From positions 124,001 to 188,000 of the forward strand of contig NZ_JAFCLZ010000005.1 in the NCBI RefSeq assembly GCF_018130165.1: a DNA stretch of 64,000 bases, in the 5' to 3' direction. Of this stretch, positions 38,469 through 47,118 are shown piece by piece; position 1 is the first letter of the stretch; each line of letters begins with the position of its first letter. The translations under genes and the position numbers were made by a program. The notes below the pieces were generated by a model. The model did no database searches, was not told the DNA's origin, and was given only the letters and a program-made list of their open reading frames with translations. This DNA comes from Bradyrhizobium sp. JYMT SZCCT0180 (GTDB lineage: Bacteria > Pseudomonadota > Alphaproteobacteria > Rhizobiales > Xanthobacteraceae).

Positions 38469-39422
38469 ATGAAAGCATTCACTTTGGGTGCGGCGATCAC
38501 GCTTGCGTTTTCCGCCGCCGCCTATGCGCAAGCGCCAAGCTGGACCGTTCCAGCGGAAAGCCAGCGCTGCCCTTCGAAATGGGGCGCGGCCGACGAGCGC
38601 GGTTCGGCCAATCACCAGAAACCCGCGGCCGTGATGAACGCCGCGAAGCTGATCAAGAGCGGCGAGGTGATCGAGCTCGCGCACGTGCTCGGTCCCAGCA
38701 TGGCGTTCTTCGGGACGCGCCGCTTCGACGTGCACACCAAGCGCACCTTCATGAACCAGTTCTCCAACATGCGCGGCTCGAACGAGGAGATCGTCATCAC
38801 CGAACTCGGCCAGGTCGGCACGCAGTTCGACGGCTTTGCGCACCAGACCCATCTCAACAGCTGGTACAACTGCCAGAAGGTCGATGAGAACGTCGATCGC
38901 ACCGGCTTCAAGAAGTTCGGCATCCATAATGTCGGCACGCTGTTCACGCGCGGCGTCCTGATCGACGTCGCGGGATTCAAGGGCGTCGAGATGCTGGGTG
39001 ACAATTACGAAATCACCGTGGAGGATCTCGAGGGCGCGCTGAAGAAGCAGAACCTGACGCTGCAGCCCGGCGACGCGGTGCTCATCCACACCGGCTGGGG
39101 CAAGCTCTACGGCAAGGACAACCCGCGCTACGTGAAATCCTGCCCCGGCATCGGCGTGCCGGCCGCGCTCTGGCTGGCTGCGAAAGACCCGATGCTGCTC
39201 GGCGCCGACAACTGGCCGGTCGAGGTCGCGCCCAACCCCGACAAGCAATTGTCGCTGCCGGTGCACCAGCTCGCGCTTGTCGTGAACGGCATCCACCTGC
39301 TGGAGAACCTCAAGCTTGACGAACTCGCGCAAAAGGGCGTCGGCGAATTCGCCTTCGTGATGCAGCCGCTCAAGATTCAGGGCGGCTCGGGCTCCACGGT
39401 GTCGCCGGTCGCGGTGAGGTAG
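38469..39422 (+). CDS. Exported cyclase-family (kynurenine formamidase-like fold) protein
   Basis: 317 residues from ATG 38469, with GGAGG eight bases upstream. Signal peptide (FTLGAAITLAFSAAAYAQA) predicts export. The domain is the metal-dependent cyclase/formamidase fold. Its usual metal motif HxGTHxDxPxH appears as GQVGTQFDGFAH, with Gln at the first and second His positions and the final Asp and His kept; the second metal region seems to be HTGWGKLY. Members act on amides and lactones or have other roles. Substrate unknown and activity uncertain given the altered ligands, although a GTQ variant occurs in a subgroup of the family as I recall. Confidence 0.78.
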   Translation: MKAFTLGAAITLAFSAAAYAQAPSWTVPAESQRCPSKWGAADERGSANHQKPAAVMNAAKLIKSGEVIELAHVLGPSMAFFGTRRFDVHTKRTFMNQFSNMRGSNEEIVITELGQVGTQFDGFAHQTHLNSWYNCQKVDENVDRTGFKKFGIHNVGTLFTRGVLIDVAGFKGVEMLGDNYEITVEDLEGALKKQNLTLQPGDAVLIHTGWGKLYGKDNPRYVKSCPGIGVPAALWLAAKDPMLLGADNWPVEVAPNPDKQLSLPVHQLALVVNGIHLLENLKLDELAQKGVGEFAFVMQPLKIQGGSGSTVSPVAVR

Positions 39423-39496
39423 CGGCGAGATCGTAAACCGCGATCACGCTTGGGCGCGTGCGATGTCTGCTCTGCCGAGCGGACGTCGCACGACCA

Positions 39497-40336
39497 TTAG
39501 CCGAGCTCGAAGGTGGTGACGCCGAACACCCGTTCCAGCCGTAATGGCGGGATCGCGCCGGTATACATCCGCGCGGTCTCGAACACCGGCGTGAGCCCGA
39601 GGTCCTGCGCCAATGCGACGGCGTCGCGGTTGATCGAGGGAACGTCGAGGAAGATCTCGCCGCCGCCCACATCGGCCAGCAAAGCCGACAGAACCGTCTC
39701 GGCAGCGGCGCGGTCGTCGGCGACCAGCGGGCCGATCTTGTGGCCCTGCCGGCATGGACGGATCACGCCCCATCCGGCAAGCGCGCCATCACGCATGAGC
39801 GCGCGGCCGCGATGCCCGGGCGAGCCGATCCAGGCGCGCAGGAAGCCGTGGCGCGGCGCCGGAAACACCGTCGCGTCATAGGCCTCCACGGCAGCCAAGG
39901 GTATTTCGCTCAGCGCGACAACGCCAGTTGGCGCAGCCGGGGCCGCGACGATACCGCCGTAACGGATGTTGGCATAAGCCAGTTCGAACCCGGACCGCCG
40001 GTAGTTTTGCTGCTGCGCCACCACGCCGTCGAGCCCGATCACGCGCGATCCCGCATGCGCGATGGCCGCGTTCCATATCCGCAGACCGTAGCCGCGGCCG
40101 CGCAGATCCGCGCGCACGATATAGAAACCGAGGAAGGAGAAATGATCGCTGTAATTGACGCAGGAGACGGTCGCGGCCGGCGCGCCATCGAGCTCGCCGA
40201 TGAAGAAGCCTTGGGGATCAACGGTTGAGAAGCAGGCGTCGTCGGCAAAGCCCGGGTTCCAGCCTTCGGCCGCCGCCCAATCGACGGCTATCGAGATTTC
40301 GTCCGGCCGCATCGGCCGGATGCGCAAGCTTTCCAT
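39497..40336 (-). CDS. GNAT-family N-acetyltransferase
   Basis: 279 residues. The N-terminal GNAT domain has the acetyl-CoA pyrophosphate loop in VRADLRGRGYGLRIW (R/Q-x-x-G-x-G/A type) and the following strand and helix IGLDGVVAQQQNYRRSGFEL. The C-terminal half (ALMRDGALAGWGVIRPCRQG, KIGPLVADDRAAAETVLSAL) matches the second GNAT-like domain found with it (Acetyltransf_18 type). The acetyl acceptor is not predictable. It stands alone, 74 bp from the convergent cyclase gene and 35 bp downstream of the EEP gene on the same strand, so read-through from the phospholipase operon is possible. Confidence 0.85.
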   Translation of the reverse strand: MESLRIRPMRPDEISIAVDWAAAEGWNPGFADDACFSTVDPQGFFIGELDGAPAATVSCVNYSDHFSFLGFYIVRADLRGRGYGLRIWNAAIAHAGSRVIGLDGVVAQQQNYRRSGFELAYANIRYGGIVAAPAAPTGVVALSEIPLAAVEAYDATVFPAPRHGFLRAWIGSPGHRGRALMRDGALAGWGVIRPCRQGHKIGPLVADDRAAAETVLSALLADVGGGEIFLDVPSINRDAVALAQDLGLTPVFETARMYTGAIPPLRLERVFGVTTFELG

Positions 40337-40371
40337 GGCGGCGATCGCTCAGATGCAGTCATCAACCGATA

Positions 40372-41064
40372 TCACAAATTATCATGGGAAAACGCGATGT
40401 CCGCAATAACCGGCAGATGGTCTGAACAACTTCTGGCCTCGCGATCGGTCCACGCCTTCACCATCGTCCCGCTCGGGGTGGCGTAGATGCGATCGAGACG
40501 CAGTATGGGAAGTCGCGACGGGAACGTCCGCAGGCGGGTTCGAACCGGACATCGCGCTGCCAGCGCCCTGCGCACGGACTTGAACCAGAACCAGTCGTTG
40601 AAGTCGCCGAGGACGACGGTCCGGGGCGCATTCACCAGCGCGGTGAGCGCCTGCGCCTGCGCGTAGCGCTCGTGCATGGAGAGGCCAAGATGGGTCGCCA
40701 CCACATTCACCTCGCCGATCGGCGTGAGGATGCGCGCGGAAATCGCCCGGCGTGGTTCCCTCTCCTGATAGGAGACGTCGGTCACTGTGGGTTCGCAGGC
40801 GAAGGGCCATCGGCTCAGCAGGACCTGGCCATAATGGCCGTCCTGCGTGACGATGGAGTGGGCCTCCACGCGATGCTCGCCGACCGCATCCGCCAGCCGC
40901 CCGAACACATCGTCAGAACGCCCTCGCGAGTCGACCTCCTGCAGCGCGACAACGTCAGGCGACCATTTCTCAATGACCGAACAGACGCCTTCAAGGTCGA
41001 AATCGGGATTGAGATTGAACGTGCCGTGCACGTTCCATGTCATGACGCGCAACGTAGCCGTCAC
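40372..41064 (-). CDS. Endonuclease/exonuclease/phosphatase (EEP) family protein
   Basis: 230 residues from GTG 41064, which overlaps the phospholipase stop (GTGA); the frame is open further upstream, but that part is a shadow of the phospholipase gene. All EEP hallmarks are present: MTWNVHG, ALQEVDSRG, ATHLGLSMHERYAQ, VVLGDFNDW and SDHLPVIADI, giving the metal and catalytic Asn, Glu, His and Asp residues. The family includes DNase I-like nucleases and sphingomyelin or inositol phosphatases. No signal peptide. Coupling to a phospholipase D suggests a phospholipid head-group or nucleic acid target, undecided. Confidence 0.88.
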   Translation of the reverse strand: MTATLRVMTWNVHGTFNLNPDFDLEGVCSVIEKWSPDVVALQEVDSRGRSDDVFGRLADAVGEHRVEAHSIVTQDGHYGQVLLSRWPFACEPTVTDVSYQEREPRRAISARILTPIGEVNVVATHLGLSMHERYAQAQALTALVNAPRTVVLGDFNDWFWFKSVRRALAARCPVRTRLRTFPSRLPILRLDRIYATPSGTMVKAWTDREARSCSDHLPVIADIAFSHDNL

Positions 41065-43094
41065 GTTCGCCGACCGCTCAGCCAGGTCACCAGGAACTGG
41101 ACCGCGAGACAAACGGCGATCCACAGCACGATGGTCAGGCCAAGCGGCACGACGTTCGACCATGAGGCATTCCTGGCAAAGTCCGCGATCTGCGCGCCCA
41201 GCGCGGCCATCGTGATGATACCCGGCGCCATTCCAAGCAGGGTTCCGATCAGAAAGTCGCTCAGTCTGAGCTGGCTCGCGCCGGCCAGAAGGTTGACCAG
41301 CGTAAAGGGAGCGATCGGGACCATCCGGATCATCGCCACCGCGACAACACCCCGGCCGGCGATGCGGTTCTGAACGCGCAAGGCGCGGGCGCCGAGTACC
41401 GCCTGAAGGCGTTTGTGGCCCATGAGACGGCCAATCATGAACAGCAGGAGTGAGCTCAGGAGGACCCCGACCGTGGCGCTGAGGGCGCCGATCCAGGGCC
41501 CCAGCGCCGCCGCGGTCGCGGCAATCAGGACGATCACCGGAAATACCACCAGCCCGCCCAGCACGAACAGCGCAACCGCATAGAGCGGTGCGAATGCCGA
41601 TTGCGCGTGCTGCGAAATCAGTGAGGCTAGGTATCCAAGATCGGTGTAGCTGCTCAGCGGCGTATAGCGCCAGGCCAGGGCCAGCCCCGCCAGCGCGACC
41701 GCGGTGCCGGCCGCCGCCATCACGGTACGCCCGTTCCACATCCGCCGCGCGGTGCGCTGAAGGTTGAGTGGATGCCTTGGGTCCGCGATCGGCTGGACGA
41801 TGCCGATCAGCGCCGGCGCATGTTCGAAATCGATCGGCACCAGCGCCCAGCCCGCGCCACTCGCCGCATGGCGATCGATAAATCCGAACAAATCGTCCTC
41901 GTTATCAGCGATGACAGCTTCGTCCAGCCCGCAAAAATGCCCGATCAACCGCCGCCGCTGGCTGCGGATGAAATCGCGGTGACGTTCGGACGTCGCCTCG
42001 AACGCCAGGTCGCATTCGGTATCCGCCCCCATGGAGCGGTTGTTGATGTTGGCGGAGCCGACGCGGAGAAAGCCGTCGTCGACGATCATGACCTTGCTGT
42101 GCACCATGACCGCCGCGGATGATTTCTCATCGGCGACCGACGGATAGAGGATACGAAGACGATCGGTAACGCCGGCGGCAACGAACGGATCGAGGAAACC
42201 TCCCCGGCCGCCCTGCATCGCCTGGGATTCGAACCATGACGAATGCCCCTTCGGGGTCACGATGAGAACACGCAGGCCGGGAACGTCCACCATCCGCCGC
42301 GCCAGCGAACGCGCGATCTCGTTGGCGCTGGTGAACTGGTTCTCGATATAGATGAAGCGGTTCGCCGCGTTGATCGAGGCCTCGAACAACCGGGCGACCT
42401 CATCGATTTCCTCGCAGGTCTCGGTTTTCGGCTCGGTTCTCGCGATGCCGGCCGCAATCGCCCGCGCCTGCGCCGGCACCGATGCCGGCCAATGATCGCC
42501 TGCGACGGGCAGCAAAGGCTCGCTGGTGCAGCCAGCCGCCGTCCACCTCGCGATTGCGATTTCGCCGAGCGCGGCAGCCGCCGATCCCTCGACCATGCAC
42601 TGGACATCGTGGAATGGCGGGTAAGGCTTGCCGTCGGGATCCCTGCGCAACGGATGATCGAGACGGTGCTCGCTGGTGTCCCACCTGCGGATCGTGAGAT
42701 CGAGGCCGCCGACGAAGGCGATCGCATTGTCGACCACGACGATCTTCTGATGCTGGGCGGAGCCCAGCGGCAGACAGGCATCCAGGCAAAAGCGAAGCCG
42801 TCCGTCACATCCGGACGTGAATTTTTTGGCGGAATTCCATTCGCGCTCCGAGGCGTAGAGCGCGGCGAAATCCCAGGTCAGGATGTTGATGCGCAGCGCC
42901 GGCTTGCTCTGCAGCAAGGCCTTCAGGAAGGCGCCGAGCTTGACCGGCAATCCATCTTCGGCACGGCCTGACGGCCCCACCAGGTCGGTCTCGCTGTGAA
43001 TATCCCAGCCGACGATATAGACCTGCCGCTCCGCACGGAGCAGCACGTCCCGCAGGGCCGCGAAGTATTCGGCCGCGTCGTTCAGCACCGCCAC
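41061..43094 (-). CDS. Phospholipase D/cardiolipin synthase-like protein fused to a VTT (DedA/TVP38) membrane domain
   Basis: 677 residues from GTG 43094. Two HKD motifs are complete: H115, K117, D122 (HQKIVVVDNAIAFVGG) and H332, K334, D339 (HSKVMIVDDGFLRVGSANIN), forming a PLD phosphatidyl-transfer site. From about residue 465 come a membrane span, then a VTT domain of five or six spans (FAPLYAVALFVLGGLVVFPV, IRMVPIAPFTLVNLLAGAS). In-frame codons upstream of 43094 encode family-like ILVPGQTIWKKGEASR, yet no usable start precedes them. An EcfG-type promoter lies at 43199-43223. Probably stress-induced membrane lipid remodelling. Confidence 0.88.
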   Translation of the reverse strand: MAVLNDAAEYFAALRDVLLRAERQVYIVGWDIHSETDLVGPSGRAEDGLPVKLGAFLKALLQSKPALRINILTWDFAALYASEREWNSAKKFTSGCDGRLRFCLDACLPLGSAQHQKIVVVDNAIAFVGGLDLTIRRWDTSEHRLDHPLRRDPDGKPYPPFHDVQCMVEGSAAAALGEIAIARWTAAGCTSEPLLPVAGDHWPASVPAQARAIAAGIARTEPKTETCEEIDEVARLFEASINAANRFIYIENQFTSANEIARSLARRMVDVPGLRVLIVTPKGHSSWFESQAMQGGRGGFLDPFVAAGVTDRLRILYPSVADEKSSAAVMVHSKVMIVDDGFLRVGSANINNRSMGADTECDLAFEATSERHRDFIRSQRRRLIGHFCGLDEAVIADNEDDLFGFIDRHAASGAGWALVPIDFEHAPALIGIVQPIADPRHPLNLQRTARRMWNGRTVMAAAGTAVALAGLALAWRYTPLSSYTDLGYLASLISQHAQSAFAPLYAVALFVLGGLVVFPVIVLIAATAAALGPWIGALSATVGVLLSSLLLFMIGRLMGHKRLQAVLGARALRVQNRIAGRGVVAVAMIRMVPIAPFTLVNLLAGASQLRLSDFLIGTLLGMAPGIITMAALGAQIADFARNASWSNVVPLGLTIVLWIAVCLAVQFLVTWLSGRRT

Positions 43095-43198
43095 CCGGCT
43101 TGCTTCGCCCTTTTTCCAGATGGTCTGGCCAGGGACGAGAATCGATGCACGCTGAAGCAGTCGTCACCTCTGCGGAATGAGGACACATATCCCATTCA

Positions 43199-43223
43199 AA
43201 CGCCCGGGAACTTGCTGAGTTCC
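43199..43223 (-). promoter_or_regulatory. EcfG (general stress response) type promoter
   Basis: On the minus strand GGAAC (43223-43219), exactly 16 bp, CGTT (43202-43199): a perfect match to the alphaproteobacterial EcfG consensus GGAAC-N16/17-CGTT. It points at the phospholipase D/EEP operon, with transcription expected near 43192. Confidence 0.72.
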
Positions 43224-43301
43224 TTCCTGGCAGTCGCGACGGATCATTGCGAACAAAGCGAGAATCAGTGACCGTGATTCGCACCTGGGGACGAACCATT
43301 C

Positions 43302-45365
43302 GTGTCAATTGCCGCTGCCTATCTCGACAATCTCAATCCGGAACAGCGCCGCGCGGTCGAGCATGGCGCGATCGGACCGGGCCCTGTTGCGCCGCTGCTG
43401 GTGATTGCCGGCGCCGGATCCGGCAAGACCAACACACTTGCGCATCGCGTGGCCCACCTGATCGTCAGCGGTGCCGACCCCCGGCGCATTCTTCTCATGA
43501 CGTTTTCACGCCGCGCCGCATCCGAAATGACCAGGCGCGTCGAACGGATCGCGCGGAAGGTGATGGGCGACAATGCGGGCGTGATGACCGATGCCCTGGC
43601 CTGGGCGGGCACCTTCCATGGTATCGGCGCGCGTCTGCTTCGCGAATACTCCGATCAGATCGGCCTCAACCCCGCCTTCACGATCCACGACCGCGAGGAC
43701 TCCGCCGACCTCATGAACCTGGTCCGGCATGATCTCGGCTTCTCCAAGACCGAAAACCGTTTCCCGACCAAGGGTACGTGTCTTGCGATCTACTCGCGAT
43801 GCGTCAACGCCGAGGCGCCGATCGAGCAGGTTTTGGGGGCATCATTTCCCTGGTGCGCCGGATGGGCGACTGAGCTGAAAGAATTGTTCGCCTGTTATGT
43901 CGAGGCCAAGCAGCGCCAGAACGTGCTCGATTATGACGACCTCCTGCTCTACTGGGCGCAGACCATGAACGAGCCTGAAATCGCCGACGATATCGGCGGC
44001 CGCTTCGACCATGTCCTGGTCGACGAATACCAGGACACCAACCGGCTGCAGTCATCCATTCTGCTGGCACTCAAGCCCGGCGGCCACGGCCTCACGGTCG
44101 TCGGAGACGACGCGCAGGCGATCTATTCATTCCGCGCGGCGACCGTGCGCAACATCCTCGACTTCCCGACGCAATTCTCGCCACCAGCCAGCATCATCAC
44201 GCTTGACCGCAACTATCGGTCGACACAGGCCATCCTGGCCGCGGCCAACGGCGTGATCGATCTGGCCCGCGAGCGCTTCACCAAGAATCTATGGACCGAC
44301 CGGAATTCCGGGACAAAGCCTCAGCTTGTCACGGTGCGCGACGAAGCCGACCAGGCGCGCTGCATCGTGGAGCGCGTTTTGGAGAACCGGGAGTCCGGCG
44401 CGCGGTTGAAGGAGCAGGCCGTTCTGTTCCGGACATCCAGCCATAGCGGCCCGCTGGAAGTCGAGTTGACCCGGCGCAACATCCCCTTCGTCAAATTTGG
44501 CGGTTTGAAATTCCTCGATGCCGCCCACGTCAAGGACATGCTGGCATTGCTGCGCTTCGTCGAGAACCCGCGCGATCGCGTGGCCGGCTTTCGGCTGATG
44601 CACCTGATCCCGGGCGTCGGCCCTGCCTCGGCGCAGCGCGTGCTTGATCACATGGCCAATGATCCCGATCCGATTGCAGCCCTCGCCCGGGCGCCTATCC
44701 CGCCGCGCGCCGGCGAGGACTGGAAAACATTCACCGCCGTCCTTGCGGACCTGCGTCATTCAAACTGGCCGGCCGATCTCGAACGCGCCCGTTTGTGGTA
44801 CGAACCGCATCTGGACCGCATCCACGAGGATGCCGAAACCCGCCGGGCTGATCTTGTCCAGCTTGAACAGATTGCGAGCGGATATGCTTCCCGAGAACGC
44901 TTCCTCACCGAACTGACGCTCGATCCGCCCGACGCGACCAGCGACCAGGCCGGCGTTCCCCTGCTCGACGAGGACTATTTGATCCTGTCGACGATTCACT
45001 CCGCCAAGGGCCAGGAATGGAAGTCGGTGTACGTGCTCAATGTGGTCGACGGCTGCATGCCCTCGGACCTCGGTACCGGGACGACGGCCGAGATCGAAGA
45101 AGAACGACGGCTGCTCTACGTCGCCATGACCAGGGCCAAGGACGATCTGCATCTTGTCGTCCCGCAGCGTTTCTTCACGCACGGGCAGCACGCGAAAGGC
45201 GACCGCCACGTCTATGCGTCGCGAACCCGTTTCATTCCCGCTTCTCTGCTCGCCTTGTTCGACAAGACGACCTGGCCAATTGCGGCGGCGGGAGCCGCTT
45301 CCCGGCCCGCAAGCAACGGTCCGCGCATTGACGTCGGTGCCCGCATGCGCGGGATGTGGCGATAG
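43302..45365 (+). CDS. UvrD/Rep-family superfamily 1 DNA helicase
   Basis: 687 residues from GTG 43302. 3'-5' helicase of the UvrD/PcrA group. The Q-motif-like start LNPEQRRAVEH, Walker A VIAGAGSGKTNT, motif Ia MTFSRRAASEM, Walker B VLVDEYQDTN, motif III VVGDDAQAIYSFRAA, motif IV LDRNYRST, motif V STIHSAKGQEW and motif VI YVAMTRAKDDL are all present. It is shorter than full UvrD, with a compact 2B region, and has no RecB nuclease domain. It is divergent from the phospholipase operon with about 200 bp between. Confidence 0.93.
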   Translation: MSIAAAYLDNLNPEQRRAVEHGAIGPGPVAPLLVIAGAGSGKTNTLAHRVAHLIVSGADPRRILLMTFSRRAASEMTRRVERIARKVMGDNAGVMTDALAWAGTFHGIGARLLREYSDQIGLNPAFTIHDREDSADLMNLVRHDLGFSKTENRFPTKGTCLAIYSRCVNAEAPIEQVLGASFPWCAGWATELKELFACYVEAKQRQNVLDYDDLLLYWAQTMNEPEIADDIGGRFDHVLVDEYQDTNRLQSSILLALKPGGHGLTVVGDDAQAIYSFRAATVRNILDFPTQFSPPASIITLDRNYRSTQAILAAANGVIDLARERFTKNLWTDRNSGTKPQLVTVRDEADQARCIVERVLENRESGARLKEQAVLFRTSSHSGPLEVELTRRNIPFVKFGGLKFLDAAHVKDMLALLRFVENPRDRVAGFRLMHLIPGVGPASAQRVLDHMANDPDPIAALARAPIPPRAGEDWKTFTAVLADLRHSNWPADLERARLWYEPHLDRIHEDAETRRADLVQLEQIASGYASRERFLTELTLDPPDATSDQAGVPLLDEDYLILSTIHSAKGQEWKSVYVLNVVDGCMPSDLGTGTTAEIEEERRLLYVAMTRAKDDLHLVVPQRFFTHGQHAKGDRHVYASRTRFIPASLLALFDKTTWPIAAAGAASRPASNGPRIDVGARMRGMWR

Positions 45366-45536
45366 TCCGCTGGGCATCTGCCAATCAGATGAGCAGTTCG
45401 AGAGCTGCGCTGGTTCCAATTGTCTTATGTTTGCAACAGGTGCGGCGAAAATTTCCGGCGACACAATCGCGCCGCACGAAAATCCAAATTGAAAACGCAA
45501 CTGGTCTCCGATCGACGCAAATCAGGGGACAACTGA

Positions 45537-45773
45537 ATGCGACATGAACGAAATCGGATGAATGGCGATGGGGAACCGGGTGGCTACAGTTTCTTCTTCC
45601 AGATAGCGAATGACGGTGAACGTCGGGCCTGTTGCGTCAAGGTCGACGCGCCAAGCATGCAGGAGGCGTCGCTTCTGTTCCGCGAGAAGTGGCCTGTTAT
45701 CGAATCGATGGCGCGCGACGGCATCAAGGACGGGGTCGTCGAGGACGGCGTGATTACGCTCGTGATGCCGTAA
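45537..45773 (+). CDS. Small hypothetical protein
   Basis: 78 residues. AGGGG about eight bases before the ATG supports this start; ATG 45558 is an alternative. The composition is soluble, with a strand/helix pattern (YSFFFQIANDGERRACCVKV, MQEASLLFREKWPVIESMA, DGVVEDGVITLVMP). No family recognised. Codon use is good and it ends just before a palindromic repeat. Confidence 0.6.
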   Translation: MRHERNRMNGDGEPGGYSFFFQIANDGERRACCVKVDAPSMQEASLLFREKWPVIESMARDGIKDGVVEDGVITLVMP

Positions 45774-45788
45774 TCACAGGCGACGATT

Positions 45789-45876
45789 GTAGGGTTGGCA
45801 AAGGCGCCCTTGCGCCGTGCCCACCATCACCTGCACGGTGTAAAATGGCGGGCACGCTTACGCTTTGCCCACCCCA
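45789..45876. repeat. REP-like palindromic element, family A copy 2
   Basis: Starts GTAGGGTTGGCAAAGGCG, contains CGTGCCCACCAT and ATGGCGGGCACGCTTACG, and ends CTTTGCCCACCCCAC. It corresponds to the reverse complement of the 1629-1716 copy. It lies between convergent genes. Confidence 0.85.
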
Positions 45877-45886
45877 CCAAGCAACG

Positions 45887-47059
45887 CTACAGCACCTTCC
45901 GCTTCGCTAGGTTTCGCATCAATTCGCCGATGCCGAACGTCCAGGGCTCGCATTCGTCGCTGGTGCGCATGCGGTTGACGAGCTTGCCTAGCTGGGGCGC
46001 CGAGACCGTGACGATGTCGTCGCGCTTATGGGTAAAGCCCTCGCCCGGCGCATCGCGGTCTTTCACGGGCGCGAACATGGTGCCAAGGAACAGCGCAAAA
46101 CCATCGGGATATTGATGCACCGGCCCGATGGTCTGGGCGACGAGGTCGGTGGGGTCGCGGCTGATCTTGCTGATCGAGGAATGGCCGTCGAGGACGAAGC
46201 CGTCCTGTCCCTTCACGGTCAGCCCGACATCCATTTTTCTGACGTCATCGAGCGAAAAGCCGTTGTCGAACAGCCGCAGCAGCGGGCCGACCGCGCAGGA
46301 GGCGTTGTTGTCCTTGGCTTTCGACAACAGCAGCGCCGAGCGCCCCTCGAAGTCGCGAAGATTGACGTCGTTGCCGAGCATCGCGCCTGTTATCGCGCCG
46401 CGGCTGGACACCACGAGCACGACTTCCGGCTCCGGATTGTTCCAGGTCGATTTCGGATGCAGGCCGGCATCCATGCCGGTGCCGACGGAAGACATCGTCG
46501 GCGCCTTGGTGAACACTTCGGCGTCCGGACCGATGCCGACTTCCAGGTACTGGCTCCAGGCGTTCTGCTCGATCAGCACCGACTTCAGCTTCATCGCTTC
46601 CGGTGAGCCGGGCTTGAGCTTTGAAAGATCGTCGCCGACCAGCCGCACCACTTCCTTGCGGATCGCGTCCGCCGAGGCCGGATTGCCGCGCGCCCGCTCT
46701 TCGATCACGCGCTCCAGCATCGAGATCGCAAAGGTGACGCCGGCGGCTTTGAGGACCTGAAGATCGACCGGCGCCAGCAGCCAGGGTTTTGCCCGGTCGC
46801 GGCGATCGGGCGGCGTGTTGGCGACAATGCTTTCGAGATCGCCGATCCGCGTCCCCGCGGTGCCGCGCAGCGCCTCTGCGGGGTTGGCCTCGTCGCACAG
46901 GGCACTGACGGTGGAGAACCGTGCGCTGACGTCGAAGACGCCGTCGTTGCGGACTGCGACCACGGCCGGGCCTGCGAGATCGGGCATCCACACCCGCCCC
47001 ACCAGCGTGCCATCAGCGCCGTCTTCCGGCAGGACGTCTTTTGCGGTCAGCGTGATCAT
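45887..47059 (-). CDS. Fumarylacetoacetate hydrolase (FAH) family protein
   Basis: 390 residues. The C-terminal FAH domain holds the metal-binding acidic residues in NNPEPEVVLVVSSRG and the motif GNDVNLRDFEGRSALLL; K and G of the loop GFVLDGHSS and the ending GTMFAP follow the family pattern. The 150-residue N-terminal domain includes TFAISMLERVIEERARGNPA. Similar proteins act as 2-keto-3-deoxy-acid dehydratases or acylpyruvate hydrolases; which applies here is open. GGGGAGACGAGTAA before the ATG gives a good ribosome site. The flanking membrane protein gene starts upstream on the same strand, 59 bp away. Confidence 0.85.
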   Translation of the reverse strand: MITLTAKDVLPEDGADGTLVGRVWMPDLAGPAVVAVRNDGVFDVSARFSTVSALCDEANPAEALRGTAGTRIGDLESIVANTPPDRRDRAKPWLLAPVDLQVLKAAGVTFAISMLERVIEERARGNPASADAIRKEVVRLVGDDLSKLKPGSPEAMKLKSVLIEQNAWSQYLEVGIGPDAEVFTKAPTMSSVGTGMDAGLHPKSTWNNPEPEVVLVVSSRGAITGAMLGNDVNLRDFEGRSALLLSKAKDNNASCAVGPLLRLFDNGFSLDDVRKMDVGLTVKGQDGFVLDGHSSISKISRDPTDLVAQTIGPVHQYPDGFALFLGTMFAPVKDRDAPGEGFTHKRDDIVTVSAPQLGKLVNRMRTSDECEPWTFGIGELMRNLAKRKVL

Positions 47060-47118
47060 TTACTCGTCTCCCCTTGCGACTGATTTTTTATCACTCTACA
47101 CGCCCGACGGCTTTGATG

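Noticed and set aside
40372..41739. 455-codon version of the EEP gene with long N-terminal extension
   Set aside because: The extension reads the phospholipase VTT region out of frame; GTG 41064 gives the family-length protein.
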